7,003 nt of DNA, from NCBI GenBank assembly GCA_934663595.1, contig CAKUKM010000064.1, forward strand, positions 1 through 7,003. Reading direction: 5' to 3'. The notes beneath the pieces were generated by a model, which was given only the letters and a program-made list of their open reading frames with translations, made no database searches and was not told where the DNA came from. Source of the DNA: an uncultured Clostridia bacterium. GTDB lineage: Bacteria; Bacillota; Clostridia; Christensenellales; Aristaeellaceae. Of this stretch, positions 1 through 6,833 are shown piece after piece (the first letter of the stretch is position 1; each line of letters begins with the position of its first letter). Made by a program: the position numbers and the translations under genes.

Positions 1-855
1 CTGTCCACCGACCCCAAGCGCCTGCTGATCGGCGACGACGAGCACGGCTGGGACGACAAGGGCGTGTTCAACTTCGAAGGCGGCTGCTATGCGAAGGTCA
101 TCAACCTCGATAAGGATTCCGAGCCGGACATCTACAACGCGATCCGCCGCAACGCGCTGCTGGAGAACGTAACTCTGGACGCGGAAGGCCACATCGATTT
201 CGCGGACAAGTCCGTGACCGAGAACACCCGCGTTTCCTACCCGATCAATCACATTGAAAAGATCGTTCGCCCGGTCTCCGCGGCTCCCGATGCGAAGAAC
301 GTCATCTTCCTGTCTGCGGACGCCTTCGGCGTGCTGCCCCCGGTCTCCATCCTGACCCCGGAGCAGACGAAGTACTACTTCCTGTCCGGCTTCACCGCGA
401 AGCTGGCGGGCACCGAGCGCGGCATCACCGAGCCCACCCCGACCTTCTCCGCGTGCTTCGGTCAGGCGTTCCTGGAGCTGCATCCGACGAAGTATGCCGA
501 GGAGCTCGTCAAGAAGATGGAAAAGAGCGGCGCGAAGGCGTATCTGGTCAACACCGGCTGGAACGGCACCGGCAAGCGCATCTCCATTAAGGATACCCGC
601 GGCATCATCGACGCGATCCTGAACGGCGATATCCTGAAGGCACCCACCAAGAAGATCCCCTACTTCGATTTCGAGGTTCCGACCGAGCTGAACGGCGTTG
701 CGACCGAGATTCTCGATCCCCGCGACACCTACGCGGATGCGGCCGAGTGGGACAAGAAGGCCCAGGATCTGGCCTCCCGCTTCATCGCGAACTTCAAGAA
801 GTACGAAGGCAACGAAGCCGGCAAGGCGCTGGTCGCCGCTGGCCCGCAGCTGTAA
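1..855 (+). CDS. pckA: Phosphoenolpyruvate carboxykinase (ATP), C-terminal part (5' end outside window)
   Basis: Catalyses the reversible conversion oxaloacetate + ATP <-> PEP + CO2 + ADP in the cytoplasm. It serves gluconeogenesis or, in many anaerobes, CO2-fixing anaplerosis. Only the last 284 codons are present; the frame is open from base 1, and the family is about 530-540 residues, so roughly the N-terminal half, including the P-loop, is missing. Visible signatures in fragment numbering: DDEHGW (12-17; kinase-2/metal-binding Asp), FNFEGGCYAK (23-32), ENTRVSYP (74-81; conserved substrate Arg), TERGITEPTPTFSACFG (138-154), NTGWNGTGKR (184-193) and ISIKDTR (194-200; adenine-binding region). 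The ending ALVAAGPQL resembles the E. coli PckA C-terminus as I remember it. No frameshift or truncation is seen. An intrinsic terminator follows directly, so pckA appears to end its transcription unit. Direction of flux cannot be told from sequence. Confidence 0.97.
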   Translation: MSTDPKRLLIGDDEHGWDDKGVFNFEGGCYAKVINLDKDSEPDIYNAIRRNALLENVTLDAEGHIDFADKSVTENTRVSYPINHIEKIVRPVSAAPDAKNVIFLSADAFGVLPPVSILTPEQTKYYFLSGFTAKLAGTERGITEPTPTFSACFGQAFLELHPTKYAEELVKKMEKSGAKAYLVNTGWNGTGKRISIKDTRGIIDAILNGDILKAPTKKIPYFDFEVPTELNGVATEILDPRDTYADAAEWDKKAQDLASRFIANFKKYEGNEAGKALVAAGPQL

Positions 856-867
856 TTAAATCCCATG

Positions 868-903
868 AACCCCGGAGAGGCTTTCGCTTCCCCGGGGTTT
901 TTC
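868..903 (+). terminator. Rho-independent terminator of pckA
   Basis: AACCCCGG (868-875) pairs with CCGGGGTT (892-899). The pairing can be continued weakly inwards, and the stem is followed by a T-run (898-902, then CTTT). It lies 13 nt after the pckA stop codon. It separates pckA from the downstream promoter. Confidence 0.9.
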
Positions 904-956
904 TTTGGCGCGGCGGCAGAGCGATTCCCGCATTGGTTGCAATTTGCGGTTTGCCC

Positions 957-985
957 TTTTCATTTCAGACAAAATATGCTATAAT
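957..985 (+). promoter_or_regulatory. Sigma-A/sigma-70 type extended -10 promoter
   Basis: A perfect -10 TATAAT (980-985) is preceded by TGC (977-979), giving an extended -10. A 4/6 match to -35, TTTTCA (957-962), sits 17 bp upstream. The area is AT-rich in an otherwise GC-rich window. The expected transcription start is near 991-993, leaving a leader of about 27 nt. It lies between the pckA terminator and the SPT-like gene, so the two-gene operon should have its own, probably constitutive, promoter. No obvious operator was seen. Confidence 0.8.
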
Positions 986-1005
986 GACCGCGTGAATTCC
1001 AATTC

Positions 1006-1011
1006 AGGAGG
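1006..1011 (+). promoter_or_regulatory. Ribosome binding site fixing the start of the SPT-like gene
   Basis: A consensus AGGAGG lies 7 nt before the ATG at 1019. It decides the start: the frame stays open upstream to an ATG at 905, but that ATG has no SD and lies upstream of the promoter. Confidence 0.9.
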
Positions 1012-1018
1012 CGACCGC

Positions 1019-2194
1019 ATGGATTTATTCAACAAATGTGAGACCTATTCCCTCGCGCGCGATCTGCGCGCCCAGGGCATTTATCCCTATTTTCACGCGC
1101 TGGAAAGCCGGCAGGACGTCGAGGTTATCATGGAGGGCAAGCGCCGCATCATGCTGGGCTCGAACAATTATCTGGGGCTGACCACGAGCCCGGAGGTGCT
1201 CGAGGCGGGGCTGGAGGCGCTGAAGCAGTACGGAACCGGCTGCTCCGGCTCGCGCTTTTTAAACGGCACGCTGAAGCTGCATCTGCAGCTGGAAGAAGAG
1301 CTGGCGGCGTTTCTGAACAAGGAGGCCTGCTGCACGTTCTCGACGGGCTTTCAATCGAATCTCGGCATCATTTCCGCAATCGTCGGCCATGGCGATTACG
1401 TGATTTGCGACAAGGAAAACCATGCCAGCATTTACGACGGCTGCAAATTGAGCTACGGCCGCATGCTGACCTATGCCCATGCAAACATGGAAGAGCTCGA
1501 AATTCAGCTGAAAAAGGTGCCGGAATCGGCGGGCTGCCTGATCGTGACGGACGGCGTATTCAGCATGGGCGGCGATATCGCGAAGCTGCCGGAAATCGTT
1601 GCGCTCGCGCGGAAATACGGCGCGCGCGTGATGGTGGACGACGCGCACGGCCTGGGCGTAATCGGCGAAGGCGGCCGCGGCACGGCGAGCTATTTCGGAT
1701 TGGAGAACGAGGTCGACCTGATCATGGGCACGTTCTCGAAATCGCTGGCGAGCCTGGGCGGTTATTGCGTCGCGAGCGAAACGGTGATCGATTACATTCG
1801 CCACAATTCGCGGCCGTTTATCTTCTCGGCCTCGATTCCGCCGGCCTCGGCGGCCACGGCGCTGGCGGCGCTGAGATACATCCGCTCGCATCCGGAGCGC
1901 GTGGCGCGATTGAACGAGATTTCGAGCTACATGCGAAAGGGCCTTCAGGAAAAGGGCGTTCCGATCATCGAATCGATCACGCCGATCATTCCGATTTACA
2001 CTTATTCGGTGGAGAATACGCTTTCGAAGGCGCGCGAGCTGTACGACGCGGGCGTGTATGTCAATCCCGTGCTCGCGCCGGCCACGCCGCCGGATCAGTG
2101 CCTGCTGCGCACGAGCTATATGGCCACGCTGACCGAGCCGCTGCTGGACGAGGCGATCGAGATCTTCGGAAAAGTCCTTGTGGAGGCGAAATAA
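1019..2194 (+). CDS. Alpha-oxoamine synthase, serine palmitoyltransferase-like (PLP-dependent)
   Basis: Fold-type I PLP enzyme of 391 residues, in the family of SPT, KBL, BioF and ALAS. These condense an amino acid with an acyl thioester with loss of CO2. Visible residues: PLP-stacking His135 in KENHAS, Asp207 and His210 in VDDAHGLG (pyridine N1 and O3' contacts), Schiff-base Lys241 in GTFSKSLASLGGY, and conserved Arg364 in LLRTSYMAT. The His-Asp-His-Lys spacing (72, 3 and 31 residues) matches what I recall for Sphingomonas SPT (H159, D231, H234, K265). Segments GTGCSGSRFLNGTL (72-85), VYVNPVLAPATPP (346-358) and SYMAT recall Bacteroides SPT more than KBL or BioF. The length (391) fits the family. 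The ATG at 1019 is fixed by AGGAGG. The stop directly abuts an SDR gene, the pairing expected for 3-keto-sphinganine synthesis. Substrate choice (serine, glycine, alanine or cysteate; acyl-CoA or acyl-ACP) cannot be read from sequence; BioF or KBL activity remains possible. The family call is very sure and the SPT call moderate. Confidence 0.8.
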   Translation: MDLFNKCETYSLARDLRAQGIYPYFHALESRQDVEVIMEGKRRIMLGSNNYLGLTTSPEVLEAGLEALKQYGTGCSGSRFLNGTLKLHLQLEEELAAFLNKEACCTFSTGFQSNLGIISAIVGHGDYVICDKENHASIYDGCKLSYGRMLTYAHANMEELEIQLKKVPESAGCLIVTDGVFSMGGDIAKLPEIVALARKYGARVMVDDAHGLGVIGEGGRGTASYFGLENEVDLIMGTFSKSLASLGGYCVASETVIDYIRHNSRPFIFSASIPPASAATALAALRYIRSHPERVARLNEISSYMRKGLQEKGVPIIESITPIIPIYTYSVENTLSKARELYDAGVYVNPVLAPATPPDQCLLRTSYMATLTEPLLDEAIEIFGKVLVEAK

Positions 2195-2989
2195 ATGAAT
2201 CCCATTGCAATCGTAACCGGCGGAACGAGCGGCATCGGCCTCGCGACGGCGAACGCGCTGCGCGACTCGGGCGCGAGGGTGTATGTGCTCAGCCGCAGAA
2301 AGGCGGATTTGCCGGGACTGGAGCACATGATTTGCGATGTGTCCGACGAGGCGGCGGTTCGCGAAACGGTGAAGGAGATTGTTGCGCGCGAGGGGCGGAT
2401 CGACATTCTCGTCAACAACGCGGGCTTCGGCATCTCGGGCGCGGCGGAATTTACCGAAAACGCGGACGCGAAGAAGCTGATGGACGTCAATCTCTTCGGC
2501 GCGGTGAACATGACCAAGGCGGCGCTCGCGCCGATGCGCGCGCAGGGCCGCGGCCGGATTGTGAATATCAGCTCCGTGGCCGCGCCGCTGCCGATACCGT
2601 TTCAGGCGTGGTATTCCGTGTCGAAGGCGGCGATCAGCGCGTATAGCGTCGCGGTATTCAACGAGGTAAAGCAATTCGGCGTGTCCGTATGCGCGATCAT
2701 GCCGGGCGATATTCACACCGGCTTTACCGCCGCGCGCGAAAAGAGCGCCGCCGGCGACGACGTATATGCGGGCCGCATCGCGCGCTCCGTGGCCAAGATG
2801 GAGCGCGACGAGGAAACCGGCATGGACCCGGCGGTCGCGGGGCGATATATCGCGAAAATCGCGCGGAAAAAGCGCGTGAAGCCGCTGTATGCGATCGGAC
2901 TGGAATACAAATTCTTCGTGCTGCTGTCGCGGATACTGCCGATTCGCACGATCGGCTGGCTGCTGGGGCTGCTGTATTCCGGCAAATGA
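2195..2989 (+). CDS. Short-chain dehydrogenase/reductase, putative 3-ketosphinganine reductase-like
   Basis: Classical SDR of 264 residues using NAD(P)H to reduce a ketone. Cofactor motif TGGTSGIG is at 8-15, with Arg34-Arg35 after the second strand (VLSRRK), which favours NADPH. CDVS is at 47-50 and NNAG at 74-77. The catalytic tetrad is complete: Asn99, Ser127 (NISSVAA), Tyr140 and Lys144 (YSVSK). PGDIHTGF (170-177) is the usual region after the active site. The C-terminus (about 238-264) is strongly hydrophobic with basic residues, suggesting membrane attachment and a lipid substrate, as known for eukaryotic KDSR. The ATG follows the upstream stop codon with no gap; its SD (TGGAGG, 2181-2186) lies inside the upstream gene 8 nt away, so the two are translationally linked. 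The context suggests that it reduces the 3-keto product of the SPT-like enzyme. Generic lipid or retinol-type SDR activity is the alternative. Confidence 0.82.
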   Translation: MNPIAIVTGGTSGIGLATANALRDSGARVYVLSRRKADLPGLEHMICDVSDEAAVRETVKEIVAREGRIDILVNNAGFGISGAAEFTENADAKKLMDVNLFGAVNMTKAALAPMRAQGRGRIVNISSVAAPLPIPFQAWYSVSKAAISAYSVAVFNEVKQFGVSVCAIMPGDIHTGFTAAREKSAAGDDVYAGRIARSVAKMERDEETGMDPAVAGRYIAKIARKKRVKPLYAIGLEYKFFVLLSRILPIRTIGWLLGLLYSGK

Positions 2990-2990
2990 G

Positions 2991-3027
2991 AAAATGCTCG
3001 AGAGGCGCAGAGCTTCTCGAGCGTTTT
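2991..3027 (+). terminator. Terminator-like hairpin after the SPT/SDR operon
   Basis: Begins one base after the SDR stop codon. AAAATGCTCGAGA (2991-3003) pairs with TCTCGAGCGTTTT (3015-3027) over 13 bp with a single T-G wobble and an 11-nt loop. The A-tract/T-tract ends make it potentially bidirectional, so it could also stop leftward transcripts of the tldDE operon. It is also the first unit of the tandem repeat at 2996-3132. Confidence 0.7.
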
Positions 3028-3132
3028 GGTTGTTGCCGTTGAATGGGAGAGTTCGAGAGGCGGGAAAGCTTCTCGAGCGTTTTGGTTGTTACCGCAAATA
3101 GGGAACGCTCGAGAGGGCCGGAGCCCTCTCGA
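2996..3132. repeat. Three tandem ~56-bp hairpin repeats
   Basis: The motif G[C/T]TCGAGAGG recurs at 2996, 3051 and 3107 (spacing 55 and 56). The first two units also share an identical 24-nt block starting AGCTTCTCGAGCGTTTTGG (3011-3034 and 3067-3090). Each unit forms a hairpin: 2996-3022; 3051-3058 with 3071-3078 (8 bp, one G-T wobble); and 3109-3118 with 3123-3132 (10 bp perfect, tetraloop CGGA). The first two stems are followed by GTTTTGG. The third stem has kept pairing although its sequence changed. Between convergent operons this may work as serial terminators. No coding capacity is supported. Confidence 0.75.
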
Positions 3133-3144
3133 ATTACAATCGTA

Positions 3145-3310
3145 CCCGGCGGCGTGTACGTCGGGGGCGGGCTTTTTTCGCGAAGGGAAATCCCATTTCC
3201 CGAGAGCGAAAAAAGATACCTTGCAGATTTTGCGCCCGGGGATTTCGTCAGAAATCCTAGCAAAATCTGGTAGGGGTGGCAGTGGCGGGGGAGCTTGCTC
3301 CCCCGTCCAC
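3145..3310 (+). repeat. 166-bp structured dispersed element, copy A
   Basis: Shares long identity with the inverse complement of 6834-6999, including an identical 44-nt hairpin. H1 (3172-3215): CTTTTTTCGC pairs with GCGAAAAAAG, and inside it GGGAAAT pairs with ATTTCCC. H2: CAGATTTTGC (3224-3233) pairs with GCAAAATCTG (3260-3269), enclosing H3, GGATTTC/GAAATCC (3240-3246/3251-3257). H4 (3282-3310): GTGGCGGGGGAGC pairs with its complement, with one bulged T. The element ends 3 nt before the tldE stop codon on the opposite strand. Strand is given by similarity to copy B, which reads in the direction of the response regulator. It could be a structured RNA, a MITE-like element or a REP-like hairpin repeat; no known family was recognised. 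Confidence 0.75.
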
Positions 3311-3313
3311 ATT

Positions 3314-4666
3314 TTATTCCGCCCCTGCGATGGCGAGCTCGCGCACGAGCAGCGACGGGCTGCCGAAGCGGCACAGGCCCGGGAAGCCGAGCTTCAAATC
3401 GCTGCCGACGGACTGGATCTCGCGCAGCAGCGCATAGAAATTGCTCGCCACGGTGATCTGGGCCACGGCCTCGGCGCGCTTGCCGCCGCGCACCGCAAAG
3501 CCCTTCGCGCTCAGCGAGAAATCGCCGCTGATCGGGTTCGCGCCGGCGTGCAGGCCCTGCAGTTCGGTAATCAGAAGGCCGTTTTCCATCTTCTCCATCA
3601 GCGCCTGCTGCGAGCATTCGCCGGGCATGAAATAGAAATTGCTCGGCGCGATTCCGAGGGCGGAATTGTAGCTGCGGGTGGCGTTGCCGGTGCTCTCCAC
3701 GCCCTGCTTGTGCGCGGTTTTCAGATTGTGCATCAGCGTCGTGAGGCGGCCGGAATCGATGATCTTCTTTTCCCTCGCCCGAACGCCCTCGCCGTCGAAC
3801 GGACGGGAGGCGGGACTGCCGGCGAGCAGCGGATTGTCCAGGAGCGTTACGCATTCGCTGGCGACCAGCTCGCCCTCCTTGTCCTTCAGAAGCGAAATGC
3901 CCTTCTGCGCGGAATCGGCGGAGAATACGCCCGTGAACGTGCGCAGCAGGCTGATGGCCGCGTCCGGCGCGAGAATGACCGGCGTGGCCGCCGACGGCGC
4001 GCTCTTCGGATTCAGGCCGTCCACCGCTTCAGCGACTGCCGCGCGCGCGGTTTTGTCCAGATCGATTTCCTCCGGCGCGTGAACGCAGAAGGTATCGCCG
4101 CCGGAATTGACCTGATCGCCCTCGCGCGCAATTACGGCGACATAGCCGCCGAGCGCATTGGCGCGGGCGCTGACATTCAGGCCCAGCGTATTGCGAATCA
4201 GCGTTTCCGTGGATTCGGAGAAGATCACGCAGCCGTCCACCTGCGTAATGCGCGGATCGGCGGCGAGCGCCTTTTTCTCGAGCTCGCGCGCCATTTCGAT
4301 CTTTTCGGCGGAGGCGATCGTCTCGAGCGCGGGATTGAAGGTATCGACGGCCGGGTAATCCGCGTCGCCGGGATACAGGAACTGCTTGTCCGGATTCTCA
4401 ATCAGCGCCACGTTCGTCTTTGCACCGTCCACAAGCTGGTCGATCGCGTCGCCGTCCAGAATCTGCGTGGACGCATAGCCCATTTTGCCGCCAATCAGGC
4501 CGCGGAAGCCGAGGCCGAGCGTGTCGGAGACGCTGTAGCGCAGGATTTCGCCGCGCAGCACGTCGGTTTCAAATTCGCTGGCGGCGGTGTAATAGACCTC
4601 GCACGCCTCGAAGCCCGCTTCCTTTGCGCGGGCGAACAGGGAATCGATAAACGAATTTACATTCAT
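3314..4666 (-). CDS. tldE: TldE/PmbA, non-catalytic partner of the TldD/TldE protease
   Basis: Cytoplasmic TldD/PmbA-family protein of 450 residues, which to my recollection equals E. coli PmbA in length. In known systems TldE pairs with TldD to form a heteromeric metalloprotease that trims unfolded peptides, for example in microcin B17 maturation and CcdA degradation. The N-terminal domain has LGLGFRGLIGGKMGYAST (about 50-67), the middle GLNVSARANA and VAVIAREGD (about 160-185), and the C-terminal domain the PmbA signature GLHAGANPISGDFS (371-384). No HExxxH is present, as expected for TldE. The ATG overlaps no gene but lies 1 nt after the tldD stop. Its SD AGGAGG (4675-4680) sits in the last codons of tldD, so translation is likely coupled. 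No U-tract terminator follows; the GC-rich hairpin H4 of repeat copy A begins 4 nt beyond the stop codon. Confidence 0.95.
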   Translation of the reverse strand: MNVNSFIDSLFARAKEAGFEACEVYYTAASEFETDVLRGEILRYSVSDTLGLGFRGLIGGKMGYASTQILDGDAIDQLVDGAKTNVALIENPDKQFLYPGDADYPAVDTFNPALETIASAEKIEMARELEKKALAADPRITQVDGCVIFSESTETLIRNTLGLNVSARANALGGYVAVIAREGDQVNSGGDTFCVHAPEEIDLDKTARAAVAEAVDGLNPKSAPSAATPVILAPDAAISLLRTFTGVFSADSAQKGISLLKDKEGELVASECVTLLDNPLLAGSPASRPFDGEGVRAREKKIIDSGRLTTLMHNLKTAHKQGVESTGNATRSYNSALGIAPSNFYFMPGECSQQALMEKMENGLLITELQGLHAGANPISGDFSLSAKGFAVRGGKRAEAVAQITVASNFYALLREIQSVGSDLKLGFPGLCRFGSPSLLVRELAIAGAE

Positions 4667-4667
4667 C

Positions 4668-6050
4668 TTAGCGCCCTCCTACGGTGATATCGGTCACGCG
4701 GATCATCGGCTGGCCGACGTTGGTCGGCACCGAGCCGCTGGACGCGCCGCACATGCCCTGCGCCATGCGCATATCCTTGCCGACGCGATCGATTTTCTTT
4801 AAGATTTCGCTGCCGCGGCCGATCAGCGTCGCGCCGCGCACCGGGCGATCGATTTTGCCGTCGCGAATGAGATAGCCCTCGCTGACGGCGAAATTGAATT
4901 CGCCGGTGATGGGGTTGACCGAGCCGCCGCCCATGCTCTTGGCATACAGGCCGTCGCCGCAGGTGGCGATGATTTCGTCGTTTTCATCCTTGCCGGGGGC
5001 GATGAACGTATTGCGCATGCGCGAGGTCGGCGCGAAGGTGTAGTCCTGGCGGCGGCCGCTGCCGGTCACGGGCATGTTCATGCGCCGCGCGTTCAGCCGG
5101 TCGATCATGTAGTTCTTGAGAATGCCGTTTTCAATCAGCGTAAGGCGCGTGGTGGGCGTGCCCTCGTCGTCGATGTTGGTCGAGCCCCATTCGTTTTCCA
5201 TCGTGCCGTCGTCGATGGCGGTCACGATCGGGGAGGCGATCTGCGTGCCCAGTTTTCCGCAGAATTCCGAATTGCCGAATGCGACCGCCGCCGCCTCCAG
5301 CGAATGGCCGCACGCCTCATGGAAGATCACGCCGCCGAAGCCGTTGTCGATCACGACCGGCATTCTGCCCGCCGGACACGCCTCGGCGTTCAGCATTGTC
5401 ACTGCGCGCTGCGCCGCTTTGATCGCATATTCCTCGACGTTTACGCGCGTTTTGAACAGTTCATAGCCCATCAGCGCGCCGGGCGCTTCCGTGCCGGTCT
5501 GGTTTTCGCCGTTGCCGGAGGCGATTGCCGCAATGCGGATGCGCGTATAGACGCGGCGGTCGGCGGTAAACAGGCCCTCGCTGTTTGCAATCAGGACCTC
5601 GCTGTCGCTGTCGGCAATCGACGCGCGCACCTGGCCGATCACGGGGGAGACGCTCTTGGCCGCCACCGACGCGCGGCGCAGAAGCTCGGCCTTGCTCGCG
5701 CCCGGAACGTCCATCGGAAGCTCCTGGAAGGCGTGAATATTGCGGCCGTAGGAGCCGGTCAGATGCACATCGCGCGATTCGTTTCCGGTGCCGACCGCGT
5801 CCGCCGCGCGCTCCGCGGCGCGCAGAAGGCCGGAAAGCGAGGTGTCGTTCGTGTAAACATACACCGAATTCAGGCCCTTGAACACGCGAATGCCCGCGCC
5901 GTGCGCGCGGCCGGTTACCGCGTCCTCAATGCGGTCGAACGACATCGAAAGCGCGCTCGAGCGCTCGTCCTGAAGGAAAATCTCGGCGAAATCGCCGCCG
6001 GTTTTCATGGCTGCTGCCAATACGGCCTCCGCTGTTTTTTTCTGAATCAT
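4668..6050 (-). CDS. tldD: TldD, catalytic metalloprotease subunit
   Basis: Zinc-dependent peptidase of 460 residues (E. coli TldD is about 481). The metal-binding motif HEACGH is intact at 244-249 (His244, Glu245, His249), and Cys434 in MCGASSG fits the third ligand known from E. coli TldD. Other family marks are GIRVFKGLNSVYVYTND (53-69), VVIDNGFGGVIFHEACGH (232-249), SMGGGSVNPITGEF (372-385) and the ending VGQPMIRVTDITVGGR. Active with TldE, it should degrade extended or unfolded peptides in the cytoplasm; natural substrates include leader peptides of modified peptides and antitoxins. The SD AGGAGG is at 6057-6062, 6 nt from the ATG, and 12 nt separate it from the upstream response regulator gene, so they are probably co-transcribed. 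No RiPP precursor or toxin-antitoxin gene is visible nearby, so its substrate here is unknown. Confidence 0.96.
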   Translation of the reverse strand: MIQKKTAEAVLAAAMKTGGDFAEIFLQDERSSALSMSFDRIEDAVTGRAHGAGIRVFKGLNSVYVYTNDTSLSGLLRAAERAADAVGTGNESRDVHLTGSYGRNIHAFQELPMDVPGASKAELLRRASVAAKSVSPVIGQVRASIADSDSEVLIANSEGLFTADRRVYTRIRIAAIASGNGENQTGTEAPGALMGYELFKTRVNVEEYAIKAAQRAVTMLNAEACPAGRMPVVIDNGFGGVIFHEACGHSLEAAAVAFGNSEFCGKLGTQIASPIVTAIDDGTMENEWGSTNIDDEGTPTTRLTLIENGILKNYMIDRLNARRMNMPVTGSGRRQDYTFAPTSRMRNTFIAPGKDENDEIIATCGDGLYAKSMGGGSVNPITGEFNFAVSEGYLIRDGKIDRPVRGATLIGRGSEILKKIDRVGKDMRMAQGMCGASSGSVPTNVGQPMIRVTDITVGGR

Positions 6051-6062
6051 GCCCGTCCTCCT

Positions 6063-6809
6063 TTAAGAAAATCGCTTCTGCAGTTCCTCGAACCGCTCGT
6101 GCGTGATCAGCGCGTCGCGATCCGTGCCCTGCAGCTTCACGATATATGTCCAACGCCCGTAGGGCGATATGGAGTCGATTCGATTGAGATTGACGATATA
6201 GCTCTTGTGCGAGCGGAAGAACGTCTCCTGCGGCAGCCGCGCCTCGATTTCGGAAAGCGCGTCGCCGGTCACGTATCGCCCGCCGCCCTCGGTATACAGC
6301 ACGCTCGCGCGCTCCTCGCGTTGAACGAGCAGAATATCTGCGAAATTCAAAAAGCTCAGCCCGTCGCGATGCTTGAGCATCATGCGGCCGGTGGACGCGA
6401 TCGGGGTCGGCTTCGGCGCTTCCGCGGGCGCGCTCTGCGCGGTCAGCCGTTCGCGAATCAGCTTGAGCGTATTCAGCGCGCGCTCGGTGCGGAAGGGCTT
6501 GACCAGATAGTCGAACGCGTACACCTCAAACGCGCTGCGCATGTATTCCTCGTGCGCGGTGGCGAACACCAGCACGGTGCGCGGGTCGCGATCCTGAATC
6601 ACGCGCGCGCAGTCGATTCCGGACATGCCCGGCATTTCCACATCCATCAGGATCACCTGGGGGTGCGTCTGGTCGTACAGCCGGAGCAGCTCGTCGCCGT
6701 CCGCGGCCTCGCCCGAAAGCAGATAGCCCTCCGAGCGCTCGACCAGCAGGCGCATCACCGTGCGCATGCCGGGATCGTCGTCCGCGATCAATATGCGAAT
6801 GGGTTCCAT
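6063..6809 (-). CDS. LytTR-family two-component response regulator (AgrA/LytR type)
   Basis: DNA-binding response regulator of 248 residues. The receiver domain (about 4-120) is complete: acidic pocket D10-D12, phospho-acceptor Asp56 in LMDVEMPGMSG, Thr84 in FATAH and Lys104 in LVKPF. A linker rich in Ala/Pro (about 123-140) leads to a LytTR domain (about 143-246) with the typical FFRSHKSYIVNLNRI (197-211) and a C-terminal YIVKLQG/RFEELQKRF. LytTR regulators usually bind paired direct repeats and often control bacteriocins, cell-wall or quorum genes. The SD AGGAGG (6814-6819) is only 4 nt from the ATG, a short spacing. The leader contains repeat copy B. No promoter was recognised between the gene and the right edge. 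The sensor kinase may lie beyond the edge or elsewhere. It is the first visible gene of the operon with tldD and tldE. Confidence 0.95.
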   Translation of the reverse strand: MEPIRILIADDDPGMRTVMRLLVERSEGYLLSGEAADGDELLRLYDQTHPQVILMDVEMPGMSGIDCARVIQDRDPRTVLVFATAHEEYMRSAFEVYAFDYLVKPFRTERALNTLKLIRERLTAQSAPAEAPKPTPIASTGRMMLKHRDGLSFLNFADILLVQREERASVLYTEGGGRYVTGDALSEIEARLPQETFFRSHKSYIVNLNRIDSISPYGRWTYIVKLQGTDRDALITHERFEELQKRFS

Positions 6810-6833
6810 GAAGCCTCCTATAGAAATGCATTT

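Noticed and set aside
905..1018. Upstream in-frame start giving a longer SPT-like protein
   Set aside because: It would precede the promoter at 957-985, has no SD, and the extra 38 residues do not look like the family. The ATG at 1019 has AGGAGG at 7 nt.
1259..2716. Long minus-strand open frame opposite the SPT-like and SDR genes
   Set aside because: Arg/His/Ala-rich shadow of GC-rich codons with no recognisable domain and no SD; the + strand genes are clearly real.
3172..3215. Hairpin H1 as a rho-independent terminator
   Set aside because: The T6 tract is the 5' arm and A6 the 3' arm on both strands, so neither transcript would end with the U-run after the stem.
3043..3273. Small open frame on + whose peptide FSRREIPFPESEKR also appears in a minus-strand frame at 6526-6990
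   Set aside because: The shared peptide comes from the DNA repeat. Differences between copies follow stem pairing, a 1-nt loop indel breaks the frame, and neither frame has a convincing SD.
3026..4687. Long + strand open frame opposite tldE (and similarly 5304-6875 opposite tldD and the regulator)
   Set aside because: Low-complexity Arg/Ala/Gly composition antisense to well-recognised genes; a GC-rich shadow.
6824..6833. Perfect 10-bp palindrome AAATGCATTT just upstream of the regulator SD
   Set aside because: Short palindromes of this size occur by chance several times in 7 kb; single copy, with no supporting second site for an operator.
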